NCBI GenBank assembly: GCA_027296045.1
Contig: JAPUJS010000169.1
Location: 1-5,887, forward strand
Origin: a bacterium
Lineage (GTDB): Bacteria > Latescibacterota > UBA2968
Direction of reading: 5' to 3'
Length of the DNA stretch: 5,887 nucleotides
Numbering within the stretch: position 1 is the first letter of the stretch; every line of letters starts with the position of its first letter. Made by a program: the position numbers and the translations under genes. Below, one piece after another: positions 1 through 5,887 of this stretch. The notes under the pieces were generated by a model. That model was not told where the DNA came from. It did no database searches and was given only the letters and a program-made list of their open reading frames with translations.

Positions 1-2199
1 AGCAAAATCCCCCCAGGAACGTACACCCTTCGCGCAAGTCGTGTAGGGTACAAGGAAGTCATCCTGAAAGACGTTCGTATCGACAGTGAAACCGATCAAC
101 ATTTCAAGCTGATCATGACACCTATCGCACACCAGCTCAAAGAAATCACAGTCACCCCCGGCACATTTTCCTTTATGGAAACCGGTTCTGCCGCAAGGCA
201 AACCATGTCCCGAGAAGATATTGAATCCGTCCCCCAGTTTGGGGAAGACATTTTCCGGGCTGTAAACCGCCTGCCAGGCCTGTCTTCAGGAGATTTTTCG
301 GCACATTTCTCCATTCGTGGCGGAAGACACGATGAAACGCTCATTGTGCTCGACGGATTGGAAATCTACGAACCGTATCACTTGAAGGATTTCAACGAGG
401 GCGCCATCAGCATTATCGATGCGGAAACCATCGAGGGCGTGGAGTTGATGACCGGCGGATTTCCGGCAGCATACGGCAACAGAATAAGCGGTGTCTTCAA
501 CATGACTTCCAGAAAATCGAGGGTGGACCGCCCCAAATACAGCGTCGGCCTCAGCTTTATGTACGCACGTGCCAAGGCAGAAGGAACGTTTGCGCAGAAC
601 AAGGGCTCCTGGCTCTTCTCCGCTCGAAGGGGATACCTGGATCTCGTATTCACCATTATGAGACAGAACGATCTCCCTTCTCCCAAGTATTACGACATTT
701 TCGGAAAAATCGACTATGAACTCAATCCCAGACACAACCTTTCAGTCAACCTGCTTCGGGCCGGGGACAAATACTCGTATAACGCAAACGGGACCACCGG
801 GTTTAAAGACACGATCAATACCAAAGAGATCGCAAACAATAGATACGGAAACTCGTATGCCTGGGTCACCCTAAAATCCGCCCTGGGACAACGCGCCTCG
901 GTCAGGACCATGGCTTCCGCAGGCCTGGTTACAAAAGATCGGGATGGTGCAGAACAGTATACCAACATTCCCGATGCCGTTTACGCCTTAACCAACAAAC
1001 GCGATTTCACCATTTTGGGGTTAAAGCAAGATTGGGCATATGAACTCTCCAATTCAATATTCCTGGAAACCGGTATTGACTTCAAACGGGTCGATGCCGA
1101 CGACAATTTTACCAATTACGTCGGCAGAAACCCGGACGACCCGACCGCAGACGCAACGGGCTACTACCCGGTGGAGACGCGTACAACGTTTAAGAAAAAC
1201 GGCACCCTCCTGGGTCTGTATCTTTCCAACCGGTTTCAAATTCTGGATCCCTTCACCCTTGAGCTTGGCGGACGGTACGATCGCGCTTCCTACACCAAAG
1301 ACAGCGATTTCAGCCCTCGCGTCAATGCCCTGTTCAAGTTGGCAGAAAGCAGCAACCTACGGTTGGGTTGGGGGACCTACCGCCAGATGCAAAGCATTGA
1401 AGATGTGACGGTATTAAATGGCCAGGACAGATATTCCCCCTCTGAACGCTCCAGACAATGGACAGCAGGATTTGAACACGGATTTGTCAACGGGGCCAAA
1501 TTGCGTGTGGAAGGATACTACAAACGGGGTTCAAACCTGAGACCTACATACAGAAACTGGGTCTCAGCACCCGACATCTTTCCTGAGACCAACGAAGACC
1601 GGATTCTGGTCTATCCTGACAAATCGACCTCCAGAGGGATGGAAGTCTATTTCACACAGAATATTGGGAAAAAACTCTCGATCAGAGGAAGCTATGCGCT
1701 TGCAAAAGTGGAGGAACAAGTCAGTCGAGTGGACAATGTCAACGACCCTTTAGTGCTCCAATTTGATCGGAAGCATCCCAATCCTCAAGACCAGCGGCAT
1801 GCATTAAACCTGGACTGCACCTACCGGCCAAATGATGCCTGGTCGATCAACCTGTCCTACGCCTTTCACGCCGGATGGCCTGCGACACTGCAAGGCATGT
1901 TTGAAGTCACCGGAGACGATGGCCAGAAAGACTTCGCCGTAAGACCCCTCAAGCTCTACGGCGGCAAATTGCCCGCCTATCAGCGGCTGGATGTACGCGC
2001 GACCAAAAGGTTCTCAACATCCCGAGGGGATGTGCGTTTCTTCTTTGAAGTAGTGAATCTCACAAATCACAGCAATGTGTTCGCATACGACTATTTCAAA
2101 GTACGGAGCAACAATGGTGATTTCAGACTCGAGAGAGACATAGAAAAATGGTTCATCATTCTACCCTCAATCGGGATCAGTTGGAGTGGCGGTTTCTAG
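1..2199 (+). CDS. TonB-dependent outer-membrane receptor with N-terminal carboxypeptidase-regulatory-like domain (5' end outside window)
   Basis: The reading frame is open from base 1, giving a 732-residue fragment; the true start and signal peptide lie upstream. The ATG at 115 is internal, because the codons before it encode the end of a carboxypeptidase-regulatory-like beta-sandwich (PPGTYTLRASRVGYKE at about fragment residues 4-19). Next comes a TonB-box-like EITVTP (48-53), then a plug domain at about 65-170 with IRGGRHDE (105-112), LDGLEIYEPYHL (117-128) and GGFPAAYGNRISGVFNMTSR (152-171). The rest is rich in alternating aromatic/polar beta strands typical of a 22-strand barrel, with a late NLTNHSNV motif and a terminal Phe, the usual outer-membrane insertion signal. 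Such proteins import a ligand (iron chelate, vitamin, glycan or peptide) into the periplasm using TonB-ExbB-ExbD energy. The substrate cannot be read from the sequence. The PAP2 gene follows after 29 bases, probably in the same operon. Family assignment is secure; ligand unknown. Confidence 0.95.
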   Translation, partial: SKIPPGTYTLRASRVGYKEVILKDVRIDSETDQHFKLIMTPIAHQLKEITVTPGTFSFMETGSAARQTMSREDIESVPQFGEDIFRAVNRLPGLSSGDFSAHFSIRGGRHDETLIVLDGLEIYEPYHLKDFNEGAISIIDAETIEGVELMTGGFPAAYGNRISGVFNMTSRKSRVDRPKYSVGLSFMYARAKAEGTFAQNKGSWLFSARRGYLDLVFTIMRQNDLPSPKYYDIFGKIDYELNPRHNLSVNLLRAGDKYSYNANGTTGFKDTINTKEIANNRYGNSYAWVTLKSALGQRASVRTMASAGLVTKDRDGAEQYTNIPDAVYALTNKRDFTILGLKQDWAYELSNSIFLETGIDFKRVDADDNFTNYVGRNPDDPTADATGYYPVETRTTFKKNGTLLGLYLSNRFQILDPFTLELGGRYDRASYTKDSDFSPRVNALFKLAESSNLRLGWGTYRQMQSIEDVTVLNGQDRYSPSERSRQWTAGFEHGFVNGAKLRVEGYYKRGSNLRPTYRNWVSAPDIFPETNEDRILVYPDKSTSRGMEVYFTQNIGKKLSIRGSYALAKVEEQVSRVDNVNDPLVLQFDRKHPNPQDQRHALNLDCTYRPNDAWSINLSYAFHAGWPATLQGMFEVTGDDGQKDFAVRPLKLYGGKLPAYQRLDVRATKRFSTSRGDVRFFFEVVNLTNHSNVFAYDYFKVRSNNGDFRLERDIEKWFIILPSIGISWSGGF

Positions 2200-2216
2200 C
2201 CTAACGCCCAACACAT

Positions 2217-2222
2217 GGGAGA
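2217..2222 (+). promoter_or_regulatory. Shine-Dalgarno site of the PAP2 gene
   Basis: GGGAGA lies 6 bases before the ATG at 2229. It decides between two close ATGs: 2225 opens a different frame and lies too near the site, while 2229 opens the PAP2 frame and starts a good signal peptide. The gap after the receptor stop is too short for a full separate promoter, so the site supports translation from a shared transcript. Confidence 0.7.
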
Positions 2223-2228
2223 ATATGT

Positions 2229-2927
2229 ATGAAGAAACTGTCGTCCATCTATACAGGACTGTGGATCCTCATTGCCTCAAGTGTTGGGGCAAACACACAC
2301 TCACTCAAACAGGATGTTCAAGCCCTTTTAACCTGGGAAAATTCGGGCATCGTCGCCCTGGGGATGGGCGCAGCGGGAATGGTGCATCGATGGGACGACA
2401 ACCTGGTCGGACAGGCGGAAAACAATCCCATTCTAAAAGCAACAGCGGGCCCGTCCAACATCTACGGATCAAGCACATTCAACCTGACAACAACCCTGGG
2501 ACTTTGGCTGATCTCCAAAGCCGCCCAAAAACCAAATCTGGAAGCCGTTTCTTCCGACCTGTTACGCGCCCTGTTATGGAATCAGGCACTGGTTTTCCCC
2601 ATCAAACTCAGTGCACGCAGAAATCGCCCGGACGGAAGCAACCAACTGTCATTTCCATCCGGCCACACCGCCAACGCCTTTGCCATTGCAGGCGTGTTGC
2701 ACAAACACTACGGCCCCCGGGCGGGCATTCCACTTTACGCCTGGAGCGTCCTGGTCGGCGGCGGCAGGATGAAAACCAACCGACACTTCCTCTCCGATGT
2801 GGTCGCAGGGGCCGCCATCGGACTTGCGGTAGGGCGGTCGATTTCACAGACGGAGCCTCAACAAATCAGCCTGTTACCTGTCCCCCTGTCAAAAGGCCTG
2901 ATGTTGGTACTCACATTTAAAAAATAA
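2229..2927 (+). CDS. Secreted/membrane PAP2-family phosphatase
   Basis: This 232-residue protein carries all three signature motifs of the PAP2 (type 2 phosphatidic acid phosphatase / vanadium haloperoxidase) superfamily: K126-x6-R133-P134, P143-S-G-H146, and R180-x5-H186-x3-D190. In the family H186 is the phospho-accepting nucleophile, D190 its relay partner and H146 the general acid. The usual Ser before the third-motif Arg is Gly here, a tolerated variation. The N-terminus (KK then a hydrophobic stretch, with V-G-A at 19-21) looks like a signal peptide cleaved after residue 21. Hydrophobic stretches near 38-52, 84-98, 109-124, 147-158, 165-178 and 191-203 fit the helical PAP2 core, so the active site should face the periplasm. 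Known members dephosphorylate phosphatidic acid, phosphatidylglycerophosphate, undecaprenyl pyrophosphate or lipid A; which applies is not visible. Its position 29 bases behind the receptor gene suggests co-transcription. A vanadium haloperoxidase is less likely given the small size. Confidence 0.93.
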   Translation: MKKLSSIYTGLWILIASSVGANTHSLKQDVQALLTWENSGIVALGMGAAGMVHRWDDNLVGQAENNPILKATAGPSNIYGSSTFNLTTTLGLWLISKAAQKPNLEAVSSDLLRALLWNQALVFPIKLSARRNRPDGSNQLSFPSGHTANAFAIAGVLHKHYGPRAGIPLYAWSVLVGGGRMKTNRHFLSDVVAGAAIGLAVGRSISQTEPQQISLLPVPLSKGLMLVLTFKK

Positions 2928-2959
2928 GGACCAAATCGGATACTTAAAATCACAATGCC
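2928..2959. other. 32-base convergent gap between the PAP2 gene and polA
   Basis: The stop codons of the PAP2 gene (+) and polA (-) face each other across 32 AT-rich bases. I looked on both strands here and into the flanking coding ends for a GC-rich stem followed by a T run and found none. Termination is therefore either Rho-dependent, located inside the opposing gene, or leaky. Confidence 0.6.
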
Positions 2960-5659
2960 TCAGTGCGCTTCCAACCAGTTCTTCCCCACGCCAACCCGCA
3001 CATCAATCGGCACCGATAGCACCAACGCGTTTATCATCTCTTTCGTCACCAGTTCACGCACCGCGTTCACCTCCTCCTCCGGCACATCGAACACCAGTTC
3101 ATCGTGTACTTGAAGCACCAGTTTGGCTTTCAACCTCTCCGTTTTCAATCGCCTCGCAACCCGAATCATCGCCACCTTAATCATATCGCTGGCCGTACCC
3201 TGCACCGGCGTATTCACCGCCGTCCGCTCAGCAAACTCTCGCCGCTGGCGATTGGTACTCACAATCTCAGGCAAATACCGCCGCCGTCCCAACAGCGTCC
3301 TCACATATCCCTGCTCCTTCGCCTCCTTTACTGTCCGCTCCGTATACGCCTTTACCGCAGGATACGTCTCAAAATACTGGTTGATAAAATTCCGTGCTTC
3401 GACCATCGATAAGCCCAATCGGGAAGCCAGCCCAAACGGTCCCATCCCGTAGATCACTCCAAAATTCACCGTCTTTGCCCGGTCGCGCATCTCATCGGTC
3501 ACAAAATCGGGCAACAGATTAAACACCATCGACGCCGTGTGACGGTGGATATCTTCCCCACTCTCAAACGCCGTCATCAATGCCTTGTCACCCGCTAAGT
3601 GCGCCATAATACGCAACTCAATCTGCGAATAATCCGCCGACAGTATCACCCATCCCGTGTCCCCCGGTACAAACGCGCGCCTGATCTGCCGTCCCAGTTC
3701 CGTCCGCACCGGAATATTCTGCAAGTTCGGATTCGACACCGATAGCCGTCCGGTCGCCGCCACGGCCTGATTGAACGACGCGTGAATCCGCCCTGTCTCC
3801 GGGTGCACCAGCTTAGGCAACACATCGACATACGTCGATTGCAGCTTCATCAATTCGCGATAATCCAGCAACCGCCCGGGCAACGGGTGCTCGTGCGCCA
3901 GCCGCTCCAGCACCGACTGGTCCGTCGAATACCCCGTCTTGATCTTTCGTCCACGTGTCAGCCCCAACTTCTCAAACAAAATCTGGCTGAGTTGCTTGGG
4001 TGAATTTACATTGAATTCCTCCCCTGCCAGATCATAAATATCTCCCACCAACACATCCATCATCTTGTGCAAATCTGCCGACATCTCCTCCAGATACGGC
4101 ACATCGATCGACATCCCCGCAAACTCCATCTCTGCCAGCACGCTCACAAGCGGAATCTCCACATCCTCAAACAATTGCTTCACCGCCTGCTCTTCCAGCT
4201 TCGGCGCCATCACTTCTTTCAGCCGCAGCGTCAAATCGGCGTCTTCACAGGCATAATTCTTGGCGTCCTCTACGGGAACATCGCCAAACCCAATCTGCTT
4301 TTGCCCTTTTCCAATAAGTTCTACAATGGACGTCGTCTTGTGATTCAAATAGGTCATACTGATCGCATCCAGGGTGTGTTCCCGCCCCGAAGGATTAATC
4401 AGATAGGATGCGAGCATCGTGTCAAACGTTATCCCCTTCAAATCAACTCCCACCCGTTTCAACACCACTTCATCATATTTCAAGTTCTGTCCGACTTTGC
4501 CAACCTGTCCGTCCTCCAGCACAGGACCAAGCACTTCAAGTGCTGTCTCCAAATCCATATTGGGGCCTTCCTGATGCCCGACCGGAACATAAAACCCTTC
4601 CTGTTCTGCAACAGCAAGTGCGATTCCCACAATCTTTGCCTGCATCTGATGGACAGACGTCGTCTCCAAATCCACTGCAAAACAACCTGCCTCCCGAATG
4701 CGTTCCACAAGTCCTTCCAATTCTGAACGATCCGTAACAACCCGATAATCCACCGCCTCTTGTGTATCCGGCGGTCGATCGCTCATCAAATCTTCCAGCA
4801 GCTTATTGAACTCCAACTCTCGAAATAAATCCGCGACTCGATCCAGGTCGGGCTCCTGAACTTCCAACGTACTCAGATCCAACTCCAATGGCACATCCGT
4901 TCGAATGGTCACCAGATCTTTCGACAATCGGGCTTGATCTGCAAATGCTACCAGGTTTTTATCCACCACCTTTTTTTGTGGCCCCTCAACGGCAGCCTGT
5001 AAAACAGCCTCCAGATCCCCGTGTTCCAGCACCAGCCCCTTTGCCGTCTTTTCCCCCACCTTGGGCACACCCGGTACATTATCGGAAGTATCTCCCATCA
5101 AACCCAGTACGTCGATTACGCGGGCAGGTTCAACGCCGAACTTTTCCTTCACCCCTGCCTCATCAATCAACTCCGCATCCGCCCCGGTTCCACCTCGCAG
5201 GTTCAACAGCCGCACCTGTGATCCCACCAGTTGCATAAAATCCTTATCGCCGGTCAAAATCACAACATCCCACGCCTCTTCTGTGGCCTGTCGGGTCAGT
5301 GTCCCAATCACGTCGTCCGCTTCAAAGCCCGGCTTTTCCAGCACCGGCACATGGAGGGCATTCAGAATCTCCCGGATGCGACCCATCTGATTCTGCATCT
5401 CCTCCGGCATCCGCTCCCGAGTCGCTTTATACTCCGAAAACTGCTCGTGCCGAAACGTCTTCCCGCCTGGATCAAACGCCACCGCCAGATAATCTGGTTT
5501 GTGCGCCTTGCGCAGGTCCAGCAACGTTCTCGTAAACCCGAATGTAGCACTTGTATCTTCCCCCCTGGAAGTCACTAGGGGATTTCGAAAAAATGCAAAA
5601 AAGGATCGGTAGGCCAGCGCCGTTCCATCAATCAAAAATAACCGTTTGGTATCCGACAT
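2960..5659 (-). CDS. polA: DNA polymerase I (5'-nuclease, proofreading exonuclease and polymerase)
   Basis: The 899-residue product is a normal-length bacterial DNA polymerase I, which fills gaps in excision repair and replaces Okazaki primers in the cytoplasm. The 5'-nuclease domain (about 1-290) has FLIDGTALAYRSF with D11, D63 in AFDPGGKTFR, E113/D115/D116, TGDKD (D138, D140) and GDTSDNVPGVPKVGEKTA (D190, D193, helix-hairpin-helix). The 3'-5' exonuclease domain (about 303-490) keeps D330 and E332 in DLETT, D396 in NLKYD and Y469/D473 in YACEDAD, so proofreading should be active. The polymerase domain (about 500-899) has motif A DYSQIELR (D676, E681), the O helix R725-x3-K729-x3-F733-x3-Y737-G and motif C VHDE (D853). 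F733 at the Phe/Tyr site matches the E. coli-type enzyme, which discriminates against dideoxynucleotides. I chose the ATG at 5659 because it has a strong Shine-Dalgarno and begins just before the conserved FLIDG strand; an upstream in-frame TTG at 5704 adds 15 unconserved residues. No frameshift or lost residue was seen. Confidence 0.98.
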   Translation of the reverse strand: MSDTKRLFLIDGTALAYRSFFAFFRNPLVTSRGEDTSATFGFTRTLLDLRKAHKPDYLAVAFDPGGKTFRHEQFSEYKATRERMPEEMQNQMGRIREILNALHVPVLEKPGFEADDVIGTLTRQATEEAWDVVILTGDKDFMQLVGSQVRLLNLRGGTGADAELIDEAGVKEKFGVEPARVIDVLGLMGDTSDNVPGVPKVGEKTAKGLVLEHGDLEAVLQAAVEGPQKKVVDKNLVAFADQARLSKDLVTIRTDVPLELDLSTLEVQEPDLDRVADLFRELEFNKLLEDLMSDRPPDTQEAVDYRVVTDRSELEGLVERIREAGCFAVDLETTSVHQMQAKIVGIALAVAEQEGFYVPVGHQEGPNMDLETALEVLGPVLEDGQVGKVGQNLKYDEVVLKRVGVDLKGITFDTMLASYLINPSGREHTLDAISMTYLNHKTTSIVELIGKGQKQIGFGDVPVEDAKNYACEDADLTLRLKEVMAPKLEEQAVKQLFEDVEIPLVSVLAEMEFAGMSIDVPYLEEMSADLHKMMDVLVGDIYDLAGEEFNVNSPKQLSQILFEKLGLTRGRKIKTGYSTDQSVLERLAHEHPLPGRLLDYRELMKLQSTYVDVLPKLVHPETGRIHASFNQAVAATGRLSVSNPNLQNIPVRTELGRQIRRAFVPGDTGWVILSADYSQIELRIMAHLAGDKALMTAFESGEDIHRHTASMVFNLLPDFVTDEMRDRAKTVNFGVIYGMGPFGLASRLGLSMVEARNFINQYFETYPAVKAYTERTVKEAKEQGYVRTLLGRRRYLPEIVSTNRQRREFAERTAVNTPVQGTASDMIKVAMIRVARRLKTERLKAKLVLQVHDELVFDVPEEEVNAVRELVTKEMINALVLSVPIDVRVGVGKNWLEAH

Positions 5660-5662
5660 AGC

Positions 5663-5668
5663 TTCTCC
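5663..5668 (-). promoter_or_regulatory. Shine-Dalgarno site of polA
   Basis: Read on the - strand this is GGAGAA, with the GGAG core 5 bases before the ATG at 5659. It supports that ATG as the polA start over the TTG at 5704, which has no purine-rich site at proper spacing. Confidence 0.75.
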
Positions 5669-5715
5669 GACATCATCGCAATCTGGTTTAAAAAAAGGAC
5701 CCAATGTACGTAAAC

Positions 5716-5744
5716 AATATAGCCTGCTTTCCTTCCCGATTCAA
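5716..5744 (-). promoter_or_regulatory. Candidate sigma70-type promoter of polA
   Basis: On the - strand, TTGAAT (5744-5739, 4 of 6 to the -35 consensus) and TATATT (5721-5716, 5 of 6 to the -10 consensus) are separated by exactly 17 bases. Transcription would begin near 5709, leaving a leader of about 50 bases before the ATG at 5659. The position in a divergent intergenic region upstream of polA fits. This is a pattern match only; the sigma factor preferences of the organism are unknown. Confidence 0.5.
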
Positions 5745-5767
5745 CCCATACCCAGCCCGTTCTGTTC

Positions 5768-5789
5768 CTGTTGATCTCTTTCTGTTGAT
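5768..5789. repeat. Short direct repeat CTGTTGAT in the divergent intergenic region
   Basis: CTGTTGAT occurs at 5768-5775 and again at 5782-5789, a 14-base period, upstream of the polA -35 candidate and upstream of the right-edge gene. A regulator site is possible, but an 8-base repeat in about 180 bases is not far from chance. Confidence 0.2.
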
Positions 5790-5833
5790 TCACTACCTTG
5801 AAAAACCCCGAACAATCAGATACCGAGAACAAA

Positions 5834-5839
5834 AAGGAA
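5834..5839 (+). promoter_or_regulatory. Shine-Dalgarno site of the right-edge gene
   Basis: AAGGAA ends 4 bases before the ATG at 5844 (5 bases from the AAGGA core). It is the main evidence that a gene starts here. A TTGAAA at 5798-5803 could be its -35 element, but the matching -10 position (TACCGA at 5821) is poor, so I do not call a promoter. Confidence 0.55.
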
Positions 5840-5843
5840 CTTC

Positions 5844-5887
5844 ATGTCAGCGTCTTTCCCACTCATCCGCCCCATGACCCAAGGCCC
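5844..5887 (+). CDS. Start of an unidentified gene, cut by the window edge
   Basis: Only 15 codons are visible: MSASFPLIRPMTQGP, the last codon being Pro whatever its third base. The ATG follows a good Shine-Dalgarno sequence, and the gene is divergent from polA across a 184-base intergenic region, which is a normal place for a start. The peptide is not a typical signal peptide, as it lacks a long hydrophobic core, so a cytoplasmic product is more likely. The ending R-P-x-T-x-G-P resembles the opening of beta-propeller-like proteins whose N-terminus runs on as GPKHHxFGYYD, known to me from several uncultured and planctomycete/verrucomicrobial-type lineages. That resemblance is from memory and rests on very few residues, so no function is assigned. 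The frame stays open to the edge, which is weak evidence at this length. Confidence 0.5.
   Translation, partial: MSASFPLIRPMTQG

Noticed and set aside
115..117. ATG at 115 as the start of the receptor gene
   Set aside because: The frame is open to base 1 and the codons before it encode the conserved PPGTYTLRASRVGYKE part of the carboxypeptidase-regulatory-like domain; starting at 115 would also leave no signal peptide.
286..735. A 149-codon open frame antisense to the receptor plug region
   Set aside because: The + strand encodes unmistakable plug-domain motifs across the same bases; the antisense frame has no known motif.
2186..2920. A 244-codon open frame overlapping the whole PAP2 gene in another + frame
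   Set aside because: Its product is rich in Arg, Pro, Gly, Ser and Gln with no domain motif, while the alternative frame has all three PAP2 motifs, a signal peptide and a well-placed Shine-Dalgarno. It is a shadow of the real gene.
4067..4726. A 219-codon open frame antisense to polA
   Set aside because: The opposite strand encodes conserved exonuclease and polymerase-linker sequence of PolA. The antisense product is rich in His, Gln, Arg and Leu with no recognisable motif and no ribosome binding site seen.
5632..5832. A 66-codon - strand open frame running through the polA upstream region into polA
   Set aside because: It begins with TTG at 5832, lacks a Shine-Dalgarno, starts upstream of the predicted polA promoter and overlaps the polA start in another frame, so it is unlikely to be a leader peptide.
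5660..5843. A possible small RNA, riboswitch or tRNA in the divergent intergenic region
   Set aside because: No cloverleaf, conserved riboswitch core or strong hairpin could be seen; the region is explained by promoters and leaders.

Overview
This window looks like ordinary chromosomal housekeeping and envelope DNA from a Gram-negative bacterium of moderate G+C. It holds two complete genes, one gene cut by the left edge and one cut by the right edge. A TonB-dependent outer-membrane receptor with an N-terminal carboxypeptidase-regulatory-like domain implies an outer membrane, and that architecture is common in the Bacteroidota/FCB-type phyla and in several uncultured lineages. I cannot fix the phylum from the sequence alone.

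Left part, + strand: the 3' part of the TonB-dependent receptor gene (1-2199, start lies before the window) is followed after 29 bases by a signal-peptide-bearing PAP2-family phosphatase (2229-2927) with its own Shine-Dalgarno sequence. The two are probably one transcription unit. The receptor would import a substrate and the phosphatase would dephosphorylate a lipid or small phosphoester at the envelope; a functional link between them is inference.

Middle and right part, - strand: polA, encoding a full three-domain DNA polymerase I (2960-5659), converges on the PAP2 gene across a 32-base gap with no visible terminator. All inspected catalytic residues of its 5'-nuclease, proofreading exonuclease and polymerase domains are present. 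The start is best placed at the ATG at 5659, not at a TTG further upstream, because the ATG has a good Shine-Dalgarno sequence and a sigma70-like promoter (TTGAAT-17-TATATT) lies just upstream.

Right edge: a 184-base divergent intergenic region separates polA from the first 15 codons of a + strand gene starting at 5844 behind a good ribosome binding site. Its product cannot be named securely. No RNA genes, CRISPR arrays, mobile elements or long repeats were seen. I found no convincing sign of a novel system; the findings are modest.
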